Shown piece by piece: positions 1 to 10,700 of a stretch of 64,000 nt of DNA. The translations under genes and the position numbers were made by a program. This stretch comes from Gayadomonas joobiniege G7 (GTDB taxonomy: Bacteria; Pseudomonadota; Gammaproteobacteria; Enterobacterales; Alteromonadaceae): positions 186,001 through 250,000 of the forward strand of contig NZ_AMRX01000008.1 of the NCBI RefSeq assembly GCF_000300815.1, given 5' to 3'. A model generated the notes under the pieces. That model did no database searches, had not been told where the DNA came from, and saw only the letters and a list, made by a program, of their open reading frames with translations. Position 1 is the first letter of the stretch; the number at the start of each line of letters is the position of its first letter.

Positions 1-1239
1 GGTTCAACACCGGGTGAACGTGATTATGTTGGCTTTTTACCTGAAACTGTCACGAACCAAAGAACAAAATCTACGCCAGCAGCGGGTACTCACAGTTATA
101 GCAACGTATTACCCAGCTTAAACCTGAACTATGCATTTTCAGACGAATTTGTTGGTCGCTTTGCAATTTCAAAAACCATGACTCGACCTGAAATTGATCA
201 ACTAAGACCAGGATTTGCTTTACGTGAAGGCGGCTACTGGGGTGGGGGCAGTTCGTTCTACGGTAGTGAAGTAGATATGTTTAACACTCAGTTAGAGCCA
301 TTAGAATCTAACAACTTAGACTTGTCACTTGAGTGGTACTTTAATCCAACGTCTATGTTAAGTGTGGCTTTATTCCACAAAGACATGAAAAACTTTACTG
401 ACATCAGTACCGAAATAACCTACTTGCAAGATCTGCGCGAATTTGAAGGTACGATTGATGCCTCTACTATCACTATGCTGGCTGATGACGCTTTGCCTGA
501 TAGTGGTTTAGAAGGCTGTATGCCGGTACGTTCCACTGCGGATACTTTCAGAAACGTAAATGATCCTCTGGTATTAAGTAATGACTTAAAAGATCTGTGC
601 CAGCAATTTCAAATCAATAAAGTGGTCAACGGTAAAGGCGCAAAAATCACAGGTTTAGAATTTGGTTATTCGCAGACGTATGATTTTCTACCAGGATTTT
701 TAAGTGGTTTGGGCATGTCAGCTAACTATACCTATCAAGATAGTGAATATGACGCTGATAATTCTGCAGTCACTGGCAAACCGTTACCACAATACCCAGT
801 GGCCGATACCCCTGAGCATACTTATAACTTGACGACTTTCTGGGAGCAAGATGGCCACCAAGTCAGGTTAAGTTATCGTGGTTCATCTGACTCTTTGGTT
901 GGCACTGACTGGAATACTGGTTTTAGAGGGCGAACTTGGAATCAAGGTTCAATTTGGAACGAGGGGCGTGATAGTTTAGATCTGTCTATGTCATACAAGA
1001 TGAATGAACAAATCAGCTTCACTTTCCAAGCGGTGAATCTAACAGATGAGGCGTACCGAACTTACTTCACAAGCCGAACTTTAGAAGTTGAACGCGTCTA
1101 TGCAGACAATGAATTGGGTTACGATTTTGTCGCATTTGAAGAAGGCAACCCACTTGAAGGGGATGCGCCTAAATCCCGAACATACACCGAATATAAAGTG
1201 GGCACCACTTATCGTTTTGGTATGCGCGTTAACTTCTAA
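1..1239 (+). CDS. TonB-dependent receptor, C-terminal part (5' end outside window)
   Basis: The frame is open from base 1 and no start is visible, so this is the last ~412 residues of a longer outer-membrane receptor. It shows the alternating aromatic/polar strands of a 22-stranded beta-barrel, phrases such as SKTMTRPEIDQLRPG that are common in marine glycan TBDRs, and a C-terminus ending in an aromatic residue (GMRVNF), the usual Bam recognition signal. TBDRs import large ligands with TonB/ExbBD energy. Here the ligand is probably an oligosaccharide, because the next genes (lipoprotein, halogenase homologue, SapC, DUF6445) typically accompany glycan TBDRs in Alteromonadales. The exact substrate cannot be read from this fragment. 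Confidence 0.9.
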   Translation, partial: GSTPGERDYVGFLPETVTNQRTKSTPAAGTHSYSNVLPSLNLNYAFSDEFVGRFAISKTMTRPEIDQLRPGFALREGGYWGGGSSFYGSEVDMFNTQLEPLESNNLDLSLEWYFNPTSMLSVALFHKDMKNFTDISTEITYLQDLREFEGTIDASTITMLADDALPDSGLEGCMPVRSTADTFRNVNDPLVLSNDLKDLCQQFQINKVVNGKGAKITGLEFGYSQTYDFLPGFLSGLGMSANYTYQDSEYDADNSAVTGKPLPQYPVADTPEHTYNLTTFWEQDGHQVRLSYRGSSDSLVGTDWNTGFRGRTWNQGSIWNEGRDSLDLSMSYKMNEQISFTFQAVNLTDEAYRTYFTSRTLEVERVYADNELGYDFVAFEEGNPLEGDAPKSRTYTEYKVGTTYRFGMRVNF

Positions 1240-1301
1240 TTAAATAAAATCGCTGGCAGTGATTAAGGTGCCAGCGAGTATAGATTATAGGATGTTTTGT
1301 T

Positions 1302-3368
1302 ATGAAATTATTTAAACAGTCTCTGTTGGTTGCCGCCATTCTTGCAGGTTTATCGGCTTGTTCAGAAGAAGATTATTCACCGCAAGAAAAGCTTAACGAG
1401 AATGCCCCAAGCCACGGCGGTAATATCAATGTTACCGTTAGTGAAAACGACGACTTTCAGTTTTTGTATATGTTAGGTACGCCAACTGGTGCCAAATCGG
1501 GCGATGGGGTGGCTGTTGATCTAGATGGGAATACTTTAAGTGTGAGTGACGTAGAAGTGGTTGCTGATGATGCCACAGGGATAGAATTGGGGGACTTAAA
1601 AGTCGGCGTTCGTCCGCAGCTTTTAAAAGACCAGTTAGATACTGGTGATACCCGTACTGTGACTATTAACTACAAAGTGACAGACGGCAGTAATGAGGTT
1701 GATCGAAGCATGATCATTAATATAGAAGGGGTTGATTATGCGCCAGAAGTACAAGGTGATTTAACCGCAAACTTCACCAAAGATTCAGCTTCGGCAGAAG
1801 TGGATCTCTTGGCGAGCGCCAGTGATGCAGACGGTGAAGTATTAACTGTGGCTAACTTAGTTGCCGATGCGAACAACCCCTTCGAGCTGCCAGTAACGGT
1901 AACTGATGGCATTTTAACGGTCGATATTGTCTCAGTTAAAGATCAGATCCCAGATGGGAGCAAGCTGACCTTTAATTACACCTATGATGTGAAAGATCAT
2001 AATCACAATATTGCTCGTGCGCTATCTATCAATATACTCGGGGTTAAAGATGTTGCCGGTGCCCCTTTATTTGCGGAATATTTTTTAACCGCAGAGGTCA
2101 ATGAAACCGATAATGCAACCACTTATGATTTGATCCAAGGGGCAGTTGACCGCGAAGGCGATGTTATTGTGGTAAAAGACCTTAAACTTGATGGTTCAAA
2201 TGAATTACCTTTTGCGGCTGAGTTAAAGGGTACGGATTTGAAATTTTACCCAACCGCTTATCTAACCGAGATCCAAGCCGGTAAATCTAAAACCCTTGAA
2301 TTTAGCTACAAAGTGGCCGACGAAAATGGTAACGAATCTGATGGCGAGCGTACATTAACTATAAAAGTAAATGGTGTTGAGTCGAATTTGGTTGCATTAT
2401 CCGGTGCTAAGCCCGGCTTTGAGGGATTAGCTGAAGGTGCCATGACAACAAGTTCAGGTTGGTCTAAGTTTGGCTGGGAAAATACCACTCAACCTATGGT
2501 CTCAAAAGCCTCTGCTCACTCGGGTGAAAATGGCATTTATTTAGATAAAGGTGTGGGTTTGAATTTAAACTGGAGCGCGCAAGCCGATCGAGTTTATTAT
2601 TATTCAAGTTGGTTTAAAACAGACGTGCATACAGCGCACTCGGTTTGGCATAATGTGCTGGCTCAAGGTGCTAACTGGTGGGTAGGTGGCACGCGTCCTT
2701 GGACTGCCGACTCGTCAAAATGGACCGAAACCAACAAAGTATTTCATACCTTTGACGGTGGCATCGCTCTCTATCCAAATGCATCGATGCAAATTTTTAA
2801 CGGTCCAGCCGCCTCAAACTCAGATACAGGCGCTCATGTAGATGATATACGCATTGTTGATGTAACCGAGTTGGATGCACAACTGAACAACTTGTTGGCA
2901 AATGAAGCTGGCCAGTTTGAAGGGGGTGATCTGCCTCAGAATAATGGCGAAGGTAATATCCAGCTAACAGATGATTCGGCTTATATCAGCTCGGGTCAAC
3001 AGGCATTATCTGTCGACACGGCACAAAAAGCTGGTTATTCGGTTGATGTTATTTTACCTGTTAAAGCGGGCGCGATAAAAGCTGGCGGCCGCTACATGGT
3101 TCAGTTAGATATTCAAGCAACTAACGCGGCTGAAAATGTTAGCCATAATGCGTTTGAGGTAAGCTTACAAACTGCAAATGGCAATGTATTGGCATTTGGT
3201 CAAGTTTGGGGCAATGTTAAAAACGATGCCGTGCGTTTAGTTTTAAATACTGAAACGGCAACAGGGACACCCGATTGGCAAACCGAGGATGTGAACCTAC
3301 GTTTATTGTTTAAACTAGAAAACACCCAATTTTACGTTGATGATGTCGCAATTTTTGCGATCCCTTAG
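1302..3368 (+). CDS. Surface lipoprotein with repeated Ig/cadherin-like domains and a C-terminal carbohydrate-binding-like region
   Basis: 688 residues. The N-terminus is a lipoprotein signal with lipobox LSAC (Cys20), so it is membrane anchored after the acidic EED. Residues ~30-360 contain three repeats of ~100 residues with the D-x-D/G-E spacing of bacterial Ig or cadherin-like folds (VASDADGE-type loops). Residues ~370-530 and ~535-688 look like two jelly-roll carbohydrate-binding modules, each with a typical closing strand (VDDIRIVDV and VDDVAIF). It begins 62 bp after the receptor stop, so it is probably co-transcribed and acts as a surface glycan-binding partner, the role SusE-like proteins play elsewhere. 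I do not recognise a named family, and the binding role is inferred. Confidence 0.72.
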   Translation: MKLFKQSLLVAAILAGLSACSEEDYSPQEKLNENAPSHGGNINVTVSENDDFQFLYMLGTPTGAKSGDGVAVDLDGNTLSVSDVEVVADDATGIELGDLKVGVRPQLLKDQLDTGDTRTVTINYKVTDGSNEVDRSMIINIEGVDYAPEVQGDLTANFTKDSASAEVDLLASASDADGEVLTVANLVADANNPFELPVTVTDGILTVDIVSVKDQIPDGSKLTFNYTYDVKDHNHNIARALSINILGVKDVAGAPLFAEYFLTAEVNETDNATTYDLIQGAVDREGDVIVVKDLKLDGSNELPFAAELKGTDLKFYPTAYLTEIQAGKSKTLEFSYKVADENGNESDGERTLTIKVNGVESNLVALSGAKPGFEGLAEGAMTTSSGWSKFGWENTTQPMVSKASAHSGENGIYLDKGVGLNLNWSAQADRVYYYSSWFKTDVHTAHSVWHNVLAQGANWWVGGTRPWTADSSKWTETNKVFHTFDGGIALYPNASMQIFNGPAASNSDTGAHVDDIRIVDVTELDAQLNNLLANEAGQFEGGDLPQNNGEGNIQLTDDSAYISSGQQALSVDTAQKAGYSVDVILPVKAGAIKAGGRYMVQLDIQATNAAENVSHNAFEVSLQTANGNVLAFGQVWGNVKNDAVRLVLNTETATGTPDWQTEDVNLRLLFKLENTQFYVDDVAIFAIP

Positions 3369-3395
3369 GCATTAACTAAAATAGGACTACTGATG

Positions 3396-3430
3396 AATAA
3401 AGCCCAGTTTTGCTGGGCTTTATTGCTTTT
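3396..3430 (+). terminator. Rho-independent terminator after the lipoprotein gene
   Basis: A perfect 12-bp inverted repeat (3396-3407 with 3413-3424, arm AATAAAGCCCAG) with a 5-nt loop, followed by a T-rich run. It separates the receptor/lipoprotein unit from the halogenase-like gene starting 35 bp later. Confidence 0.8.
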
Positions 3431-3464
3431 ATTTCGCGTTTTATAAAATCTTCTGGAGCTTGTT

Positions 3465-5021
3465 GTGGTCACTAAAATAAAAAACATAACTATTGTCGGT
3501 GGCGGCACCGCCGGATGGTTAACTGCCGGTATTTTGGCTGCTCGTTTGCGCACTCGCATACAGCAAGGTGATTTAACTATCACTCTCTGCGAATCGCCAA
3601 ATGTGCCAATCATCGGGGTCGGCGAGGGTACTTGGCCAACAATGCCTGCCTCTTTGAAAAGCATGGGCATTGCTGAGAGTGATTTTATTAAAGCCTGTGA
3701 CGCCTCTTTTAAACAAGGGTCTAAATTTGTTCATTGGGGCTGTGACGACGAACAAAAATCAGATTTTTATTATCATCCGTTTGATGTGCCAGTCGCTGCA
3801 ATGGAGGGCCTCTTGCCAGAATATTGGCTTCAACACCCCAGCCTTGGTCCAATTGCAGACGCCTTTTCCGTGCAGCAGGCGTTATGTGAAGCCAACCTAG
3901 CACCTAAGTTGATAACAGATGGAGAATATAAAAAAATTGCCAATTATGGCTATCATTTGGATGCAGGTAAATTTGCGGAGTTTTTAAAAAATCATTGCAT
4001 GCAAAAACTGGCGGTGAAACATCAGTTGGCGGATGTGGTTGACGTTAACTTGGACCAGCAAGGGTTTATCCAGTCGCTTAGGCTAGCCGACCAAGCCGAT
4101 TTAGAGGCTGATTTTTTTATCGATTGCACAGGGTTTAAATCCATTTTATTAGGGCAAGCTTTGGCAGTGCCTTTTAAACCCGCTAAGGATATTTTATTCG
4201 CTGATACGGCGATTGCAACCCAAGTGCCTTATCATAGTGATTCGGCTGAGATTAAACCCTATACCCAGTCAACAGCACAAGAAGCGGGCTGGGTGTGGGA
4301 TATAGGCTTGCCGACACGTCGTGGTGTCGGTTATGTCTTTGCCAGTCAATATTCCAGCGAAGCGCAAGCCAAGCAGGTATTGGCAAACTATATAAAAAGC
4401 ACTGGGGGGGATCCTGCGCGGCTTAACTATCGCACCATCAATTTTACCGCAGGTCACCGCGAAAAATTTTGGGCAAAAAATTGTGTTGCTGTGGGTTTAT
4501 CGGCCGGCTTTTTAGAACCCCTTGAAGCCTCTGCTTTGGTCATGGTGGAACTATCCGCAATGATGATTGCTGAGCAATTGCCTGCTGTGCGTGAAACCTT
4601 GCATATTGCCGAACAAAGATTCAATCAAAAGTTTGCTTATCGCTGGCAAAGGGCGATAGATTTTTTAAAACTCCATTACCTTTTAAGTCAACGGCAAAGT
4701 CCCTTTTGGCAGGCCAATCGGCAGCAATCTTCAGTGCCCGAGAGTTTACAAGCGTTAATGCAATTGTGGCGATATCAGGTGCCTAAAGTATCTGATTTTG
4801 AAGCCACTGGTGAGTTGTTCCAAGCTGCGAGTTTTCAGTTTGTTTTATATGGTAGCGGCTTTAAAACAGATCTTATGGTTCACCTGTCTGCGGCAGAAAA
4901 GGAGTTTATGCAGCATCAAGCGTTAAAAAATAAACATAATGTTGATAATTTATTAAAACAAGTGCCATCAAACCGTGATTTAATTAATAAAATCAGGCAA
5001 TATGGGCTTACTAAAAGCTAA
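3465..5021 (+). CDS. Flavin-dependent tryptophan halogenase family protein
   Basis: 518 residues, the usual family length. The GTG start gives MVTKIKN and places the FAD-binding GGGTAGW motif at residues 12-18. Family hallmarks are present: GEGTWP near residue 54; a Lys in SFKQGSKF (Lys83) that fits the catalytic lysine of PrnA-type enzymes; a W-x-W-x-I motif in GWVWDIGLP; and FLEPLEAS carrying the conserved Glu. Characterised members chlorinate tryptophan using FADH2 from a partner reductase. No reductase or tryptophan pathway is nearby. The neighbours (TBDR, SapC, DUF6445) form the set repeatedly found with glycan receptors in Alteromonadales, so the real substrate is unknown and halogenation here is unproven. 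Confidence 0.88.
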   Translation: MVTKIKNITIVGGGTAGWLTAGILAARLRTRIQQGDLTITLCESPNVPIIGVGEGTWPTMPASLKSMGIAESDFIKACDASFKQGSKFVHWGCDDEQKSDFYYHPFDVPVAAMEGLLPEYWLQHPSLGPIADAFSVQQALCEANLAPKLITDGEYKKIANYGYHLDAGKFAEFLKNHCMQKLAVKHQLADVVDVNLDQQGFIQSLRLADQADLEADFFIDCTGFKSILLGQALAVPFKPAKDILFADTAIATQVPYHSDSAEIKPYTQSTAQEAGWVWDIGLPTRRGVGYVFASQYSSEAQAKQVLANYIKSTGGDPARLNYRTINFTAGHREKFWAKNCVAVGLSAGFLEPLEASALVMVELSAMMIAEQLPAVRETLHIAEQRFNQKFAYRWQRAIDFLKLHYLLSQRQSPFWQANRQQSSVPESLQALMQLWRYQVPKVSDFEATGELFQAASFQFVLYGSGFKTDLMVHLSAAEKEFMQHQALKNKHNVDNLLKQVPSNRDLINKIRQYGLTKS

Positions 5022-5057
5022 TAACTCAACATAAAACCAGCAAGAGATTAGAAAAAC

Positions 5058-5774
5058 ATGCAAAAACCAAATCTAGAATTATTAGACAAAGAAAAGCATA
5101 AAAGTTTAAAAATTGATACGTCCAACATGGACCTCGAAATCAATCGAGCCAATGCTGCATTTGTGGTGGTAAACGAGCTAAGCACTATATGCCATGAGTA
5201 TCCTGTTTTTATCAGCAAAAACCCACGCACAGGGCAGTTTCAGCTTACCGCGGTTTTAGGGTTTGAAAGTGGTCAAAACTTATATTTACAAAATGGAAAG
5301 TGGGACGCGACCTATTTACCATTAGATATTTTACGCCGTCCGTTTCAAGCTATGGTTGATGACGAGGATACTTCATCAGGTCGCATCGCCTTAGATGTTG
5401 ATAGCGAAATGGTAAGAACTCAGCGCGGACAGGCCTTGTTTGATGAAAACGGAGACGCTAGCCCATATTTACAGCGTATTCAACAAACATTTTCTCAGTT
5501 GATGGCTGGTGCAAACCGTAGTCAGGAAATTCTTAAACAAGCCGATGAAATGGAGTTACTGGAACAAGTCACTGTGTCTATGGATAAAAAGGATGGCGAA
5601 AAAGTGACCCTGAATGGTCTTTATGCGTTTAAGCAAGAGGCGATTGCTGAGCTTACCGGTGAGGCACTTGAAAAAGCTCATAAAAGCGGTATTTTACAAG
5701 TTTGCCATTTGGTTTTATGTTCAGGTGTTCATTTGCAAAAACTTGTTAATTGGGCTGATCAGTTAGATCAATAA
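5058..5774 (+). CDS. SapC family protein
   Basis: 238 residues with no signal peptide. It resembles the SapC family: an N-terminal INRANAAFVVVNELSTIC segment, a central YLPLDILRRPFQ motif, an acidic DDEDTSSG stretch, and a C-terminal module typical of the TBDR-associated versions. The original SapC is linked to a Campylobacter S-layer locus, but the biochemical role of this branch is not established. It lies 36 bp after the halogenase-like gene and is probably co-transcribed with it. Its 3' end overlaps the convergent DUF6445 gene by 29 bp. Confidence 0.82.
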   Translation: MQKPNLELLDKEKHKSLKIDTSNMDLEINRANAAFVVVNELSTICHEYPVFISKNPRTGQFQLTAVLGFESGQNLYLQNGKWDATYLPLDILRRPFQAMVDDEDTSSGRIALDVDSEMVRTQRGQALFDENGDASPYLQRIQQTFSQLMAGANRSQEILKQADEMELLEQVTVSMDKKDGEKVTLNGLYAFKQEAIAELTGEALEKAHKSGILQVCHLVLCSGVHLQKLVNWADQLDQ

Positions 5775-6462
5775 ACAGGTTGGCTGTTAGTCGCCCTTGT
5801 TTAATACTGTTGCGGACATTTAACGCAACATTATCTATATAGGGCGAATGCAACAATCCTCCCGGGTAAACGACCGCCCGGTTTTCCTGCCAAGGCACCA
5901 CGCCCATTAATTCAAACATATCGCTCGAGTCACTGAAGTACTTCTGTTCAAACATGCCGTGCGTTTGCACATGCCCATTGATGGCATTGATATAGTCCTT
6001 GACATTGTTTTGATTGACAACTTCGATGCCGCTTTGCCGGTTGCGATAAAAAGCAGTACCTGAAAATTCGCCAAAATTTAAGTAGTGTGTCATTGCAAAA
6101 TACCGTGGCAGCTTGCTGTCATAGTGAGGAATACATTGTTCCGGTAACAAGGCTGATTCATCGCGTGTTAATAATGAAAACACACTGGGTTTTATCAAAC
6201 CCGAAACGGTCCCATCAATTTTGTACACCTGTTTTATCAGTTGGATGAAAAATGTGTTTAAGGTATCCAGATACGCTTGCGGTAGTTGGGCACGCCGGCC
6301 TGGATAATAACTGTTTTTTTCTGCTTCAAATTGCGCTCGTGTTTGCGCAAATTCACGCAGTGGATGGCAGTCGGCTAAGAGTTCATCAATGATGATCACA
6401 GGCGTTTTTTGTTCGCCAATATGGCTTAATTTTATTTTGCAGTGTTTATTCAAATGGATCAT
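5746..6462 (-). CDS. DUF6445 family protein, oxygenase-like
   Basis: 238 residues. It begins MIHLNKHCKIKL and contains family-like features YYPGRRAQLPQAYL, IPHYDSKLPRYFAMTHYLN, GGTAFYR-type phrasing (FSGTAFYRNRQSG) and a late VYPGGLLHSPYI. The H-x-D at IPHYD and the later His in LLHSPYI are spaced like the metal ligands of a cupin or 2-oxoglutarate/Fe(II) oxygenase fold. Catalysis is only inferred. The gene is convergent to SapC with a 29-bp overlap, as is common in the halogenase/SapC/DUF6445 sets near TBDRs. Confidence 0.72.
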   Translation of the reverse strand: MIHLNKHCKIKLSHIGEQKTPVIIIDELLADCHPLREFAQTRAQFEAEKNSYYPGRRAQLPQAYLDTLNTFFIQLIKQVYKIDGTVSGLIKPSVFSLLTRDESALLPEQCIPHYDSKLPRYFAMTHYLNFGEFSGTAFYRNRQSGIEVVNQNNVKDYINAINGHVQTHGMFEQKYFSDSSDMFELMGVVPWQENRAVVYPGGLLHSPYIDNVALNVRNSIKQGRLTANLFIDLTDQPN

Positions 6463-6706
6463 TTTTGTTGCTTTGGTTGTTCTTTTTAATGTGAGTCGCC
6501 GAAGTTACTCAGCGTTAAATTAAGTTTTTCAGGTTAAAGTATAAAACAGACTCATCAAAAGTAAATTATGGAGCTTATTTGGCTTTTAATAAAATCTAAA
6601 AATATGTGTAAGTATAACGTAAAGGCGCTTATCAACCGGGGCGTTAAAAGGGTAGAATAACGAGCGAATTTTATTCTAATCACACACGCCAGCTAGGGAT
6701 ATTCTA

Positions 6707-7771
6707 ATGAAACAAACCACTCTGTTTTTTTTGGCTACGTTATTTTTTAGCCAGTTCACCATGGCTGAACAAAAAGCCTCACCTGTTTTTGCTGTGACCG
6801 CCAGTACGCAAGAATTTTATGATCAAATAGAAGCATTGGGTACGCTAAGAGCAAACGAAAGTGTTGAGTTGACTTCTGTGGTTACTGAACGTGTTGTTGC
6901 GATTCATTTTGAAAGTGGCCAGAGAGTCAATCAAGGTGATGTTTTGGTAACTATGGAAACACGGCAAGAAGAAGCGCTGCTAGCAGAGGAAAAGTCTGTC
7001 TTGGCAGAAGCCGAACGTCAACTGAATCGAATTTCTCCGTTAGTTAAACGCGGCGCTGCAACCGAATCATCGTTAACCGAAGCGCAATTAAATATTCAAA
7101 CCGCTAAAGCTAGGATCACCGCGATTGAGTCGCAATTAAAAGACAGACAAATTGTCGCCCCGTTTTCTGGCAAGTTAGGACTTAGAAATATCAGTGTAGG
7201 TATTATGGCGCAGCCTGGCACTGTGATCACAACTCTGGATGACGACAGTGTGATGAAGCTGGACTTTTCAATCCCAGAAATATACCTGTCGGCGATAAAA
7301 GAAGGCAATCAAATTCAAGCCAGTGCTGCTGCTTATCCGATGCAAACTTTTTCTGGCGTCGTGCAAAGCATTGATAGTCGTGTTGATACGGCCACTCGGT
7401 CGATTAGAGTGAGGGTCTTATTGGATAATCCAGATCATATTTTACGTCCTGGTATGCTGATGAGCGTTAAGTTACAAAAAAATCCTCGTCAAGTGATAGT
7501 ATTGCCTGAAGAGTCTTTAGTACCGCGCGGGCGTAAAAACTATGTTTACGTGGTGAATGACAACAATACTGCTGAGTTTAAACCGGTCAAAATAGGCGCG
7601 CGCAAAAAAGGGGTCGTTGAGATTATTTCTGGTGTTCAAGCGGGTGAGCAAGTCGTGACTCATGGCACCTTAAAAATTCAGCCCGGAACTCAAGTAAAAA
7701 TTACTGCGCAAGATGATGGCCAAACATCTCTGGTGAATCTGCTTAAACAGTCGCAGACACTGGAGGATTAA
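6707..7771 (+). CDS. RND efflux periplasmic adaptor (membrane fusion protein)
   Basis: 354 residues with an N-terminal signal peptide ending near MAEQ (residue 21). The layout is that of the HlyD/AcrA family: a lipoyl half-motif (residues ~45-85, VAIHFESGQRVNQGDVL), a short alpha-hairpin coiled coil (~85-145, VLAEAERQLNRI and LTEAQLNIQTAKARI), the second lipoyl half (RQIVAPFSGKLG), a beta-barrel (~175-250) and a membrane-proximal domain. It links the inner-membrane pump encoded 3 bp downstream to an outer-membrane channel. No TolC-type channel gene is nearby, so a shared one is probably used. Start chosen at the ATG preceded by AGGGAT. Confidence 0.92.
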   Translation: MKQTTLFFLATLFFSQFTMAEQKASPVFAVTASTQEFYDQIEALGTLRANESVELTSVVTERVVAIHFESGQRVNQGDVLVTMETRQEEALLAEEKSVLAEAERQLNRISPLVKRGAATESSLTEAQLNIQTAKARITAIESQLKDRQIVAPFSGKLGLRNISVGIMAQPGTVITTLDDDSVMKLDFSIPEIYLSAIKEGNQIQASAAAYPMQTFSGVVQSIDSRVDTATRSIRVRVLLDNPDHILRPGMLMSVKLQKNPRQVIVLPEESLVPRGRKNYVYVVNDNNTAEFKPVKIGARKKGVVEIISGVQAGEQVVTHGTLKIQPGTQVKITAQDDGQTSLVNLLKQSQTLED

Positions 7772-7774
7772 ACT

Positions 7775-10700
7775 ATGTTGTTATCTGATGTGTCGGTAAA
7801 AAGGCCGGTATTTGCCAGCGTTTTATCTTTATTATTAATTGCTTTTGGATTGGTGGCTTACGAGCGGCTATCGCTGCGAGAGTACCCTGATATAGATCCG
7901 CCTATTGTTACTGTTGAAGTTGAATATCCTGGTGCGCCAGCCAACATTGTTGAAACCCGTATCACTGAAATTATTGAAGAGCGAATTGCCGGTATTGAAG
8001 GCATAGAGTTTATCCAGTCTTCATCAGAAGATGGTGAATCTAGTGTCACTATCGAATTTGCAATAGACAGAGATATAGATGCGGCGGCTAATGATGTGCG
8101 CGACCGTATCTCTGGGGTTGCTGATAATCTGCCAGATGAGGCTGAGCCTGCCGAAGTGCAAAAAGTGGATAGCAATGATGATGTTATTATTTGGCAAAAC
8201 TTAGCCAGTGATAATTTGTCAGTGCCAGAGCTAACCGATTATGCCGAGCGCTATTTAGTTGATCAGTATTCGACCCTAGACGGCGTAGCTCGTGTGCGCA
8301 TTGGTGGTGGTTTAAATTACGCCATGAGAGTTTGGTTAGACAGACAAGCCATGGCCGCGCGTAATGTGACGGCACAAGATATTGAAAGTGCATTGAGAGC
8401 TGAAAACGTAGAATTGCCTGCGGGCTCGCTTGAATCGTCTCAGCGGATGTTTAAAGCCAGAGTAGAGCGCAATTTTAAAAAGCCAGAAGACTTCAATGAT
8501 CTTGTGATTAGACGGGGTGACAATGATTATTTAGTGCGGTTATCAGATGTTGCCAGAGTTGAGTTAGGCGTTGTTGAAGACAGGTTGTTTTTTCGTGGCA
8601 ACAAAGTGCCTATGGTTGGCATAGGTATTATTAAACAATCTACGGCAAATACGATCGATGTTGCAAATGCCGCGCTCAAATTAACCGAAAAATTAAATAA
8701 AAATTTGCCAGATGGCATGAAGATCCACCAAAGCTATAACTCAGCCATATTTATTGAAGCTTCGATTGATGAAGTATTTAGTACACTGATGGTTGCAATT
8801 GGCTGTGTTATTTTAGTGATTTATCTATTTTTAGGTAAAGTTCGGGCCATGTTAATTCCTGCCGCGACTGTGCCTGTTTCTTTGATTGCAACTTTCATCG
8901 TTATGTATATGAGCAACTTTTCGGTTAATTTACTGACCTTGTTAGCTTTAGTATTAGCGATAGGTATGGTGGTAGACGATGCAATTGTCATGCTTGAAAA
9001 TATAGTGCGCCGCATGCAAGAGTATGGGGAAACCCCATTAGTCGCTGCTTTTCGTGGTGCACGTCAAGTGGGATTTGCGGTGATCGCAACCACCTTGGTT
9101 TTGATGGCTGTGTTTATTCCTATCACCTTTTTAGACGGCGACTTAGGTCGCTTATTTACTGAATTTGCAATCACAATAGCCGCAGCGGTTGGTTTTTCTT
9201 CATTGGTTGCACTGACTCTTTGTCCGATGTTAGCTTCAAAATTGTTAAAAACCCAAAATGGCCCACCGAATATGATAGTGCGTTGTGTTGACGCTAGTGT
9301 TAAATCGGCTCGGAAATTCTATATCAAACGGTTGAATAGTGTGATCCGTCGACCTCTGTTAACCATCACAGTTTATTTGGCTTTGATGGGGGCGCTGGTT
9401 TGGGTATTTGAACAAATCCCATCTGAGTTTGCGCCAGCGGAAGATAGAGGTGCTTTTTTTGTTGCAATCAACGGACCTGAGGGGGCTAGCTTTGACTATA
9501 TGGAAGAATATATGGATGAAGTCGAAAACCGTTTAATGAAATATGTTGATTCTGGCGAAATAAACCGCTTATTGGTTCGTGCGCCTAGAGGCTTTGGTAA
9601 AATTGAGAACTTTAATGGCGGTTTTGTGATTGCCATATTAAATGATTGGTCTGAACGCCGATCTGCTTTTACCATTATGGATGAGATCCGAACAAATTTA
9701 TCCGACTTACCCGGTATTAGAGCGTTTCCAATTATGCGCCAAAGTTTAGGTGGCGGGGCAGGCAAACCTGTGCAATTTGTATTAAGTGGGCCGACTTACG
9801 AAAAACTGGCTGAGTGGCGTGATATTGTGATTGAAAAAGTTAATCAAGGTCCTCCTGTGGTTGAAGGATTAGATTCTGATTATAAAGAAACAAGGCCACA
9901 AATCGACTTTGTTGTAGATTATCAACGTGCCGCCGATTTGGGGGTGACTGTGTCTGAAATCGGTTCAACATTAGAAACTATGATGGGGGGCAAAAACGTC
10001 ACCACGTTTTTAGACGAAGGCGAAGAATACGATGTCATTGTAGAGGGTGAACGAGAGGAGCAGCGTTCGTTTACCGATGCCAGTAATATCTATGTACGCT
10101 CAGACCGTAGCCAACAATTAATTCCGCTGTCAAATTTGGTTGAGATTAAAGAGTACGGCGCAGCGCAAACCTTGTCTAGATATAACCGTATTCGCTCAAT
10201 CACTTTAGAAGCTAATTTGGCAGAGGGTGCTACTTTAGGTGAAGCACTGACATATTTAGAATCGGTTGTACGCGAAAATTTACCGTCTGAAGCGATTATC
10301 GATTATAAAGGGCAGAGCCGAGATTTTGTTAACTCAGGTAGCTCCATATTATTTGTGTTTATTTTGGGGATCTGTGTTGTCTTTTTAGTATTAGCAGCAC
10401 AATTCGAAAGCTGGATCCATCCGCTTGTGATTATGCTGACAGTGCCCCTTGCGTTGGGCGGTGGTTTGTTAGGTTTATATCTATCCGGCAATTCGCTTAA
10501 CATCTATTCGCAAATTGGCTTAATTATGTTGGTGGGTTTGGCTGCTAAAAATGGCATTTTGATCGTTGAGTTTGCGAACCAGTTGAGGGATCAAGGAATG
10601 CAGTTTAATCGTGCATTACTTGCTGCGGCCAGCAAGCGGTTTCGTCCTATTGTTATGACTGGCTTAACCACAGTGGCGGGCTCTGTGCCATTGGTTTTAG

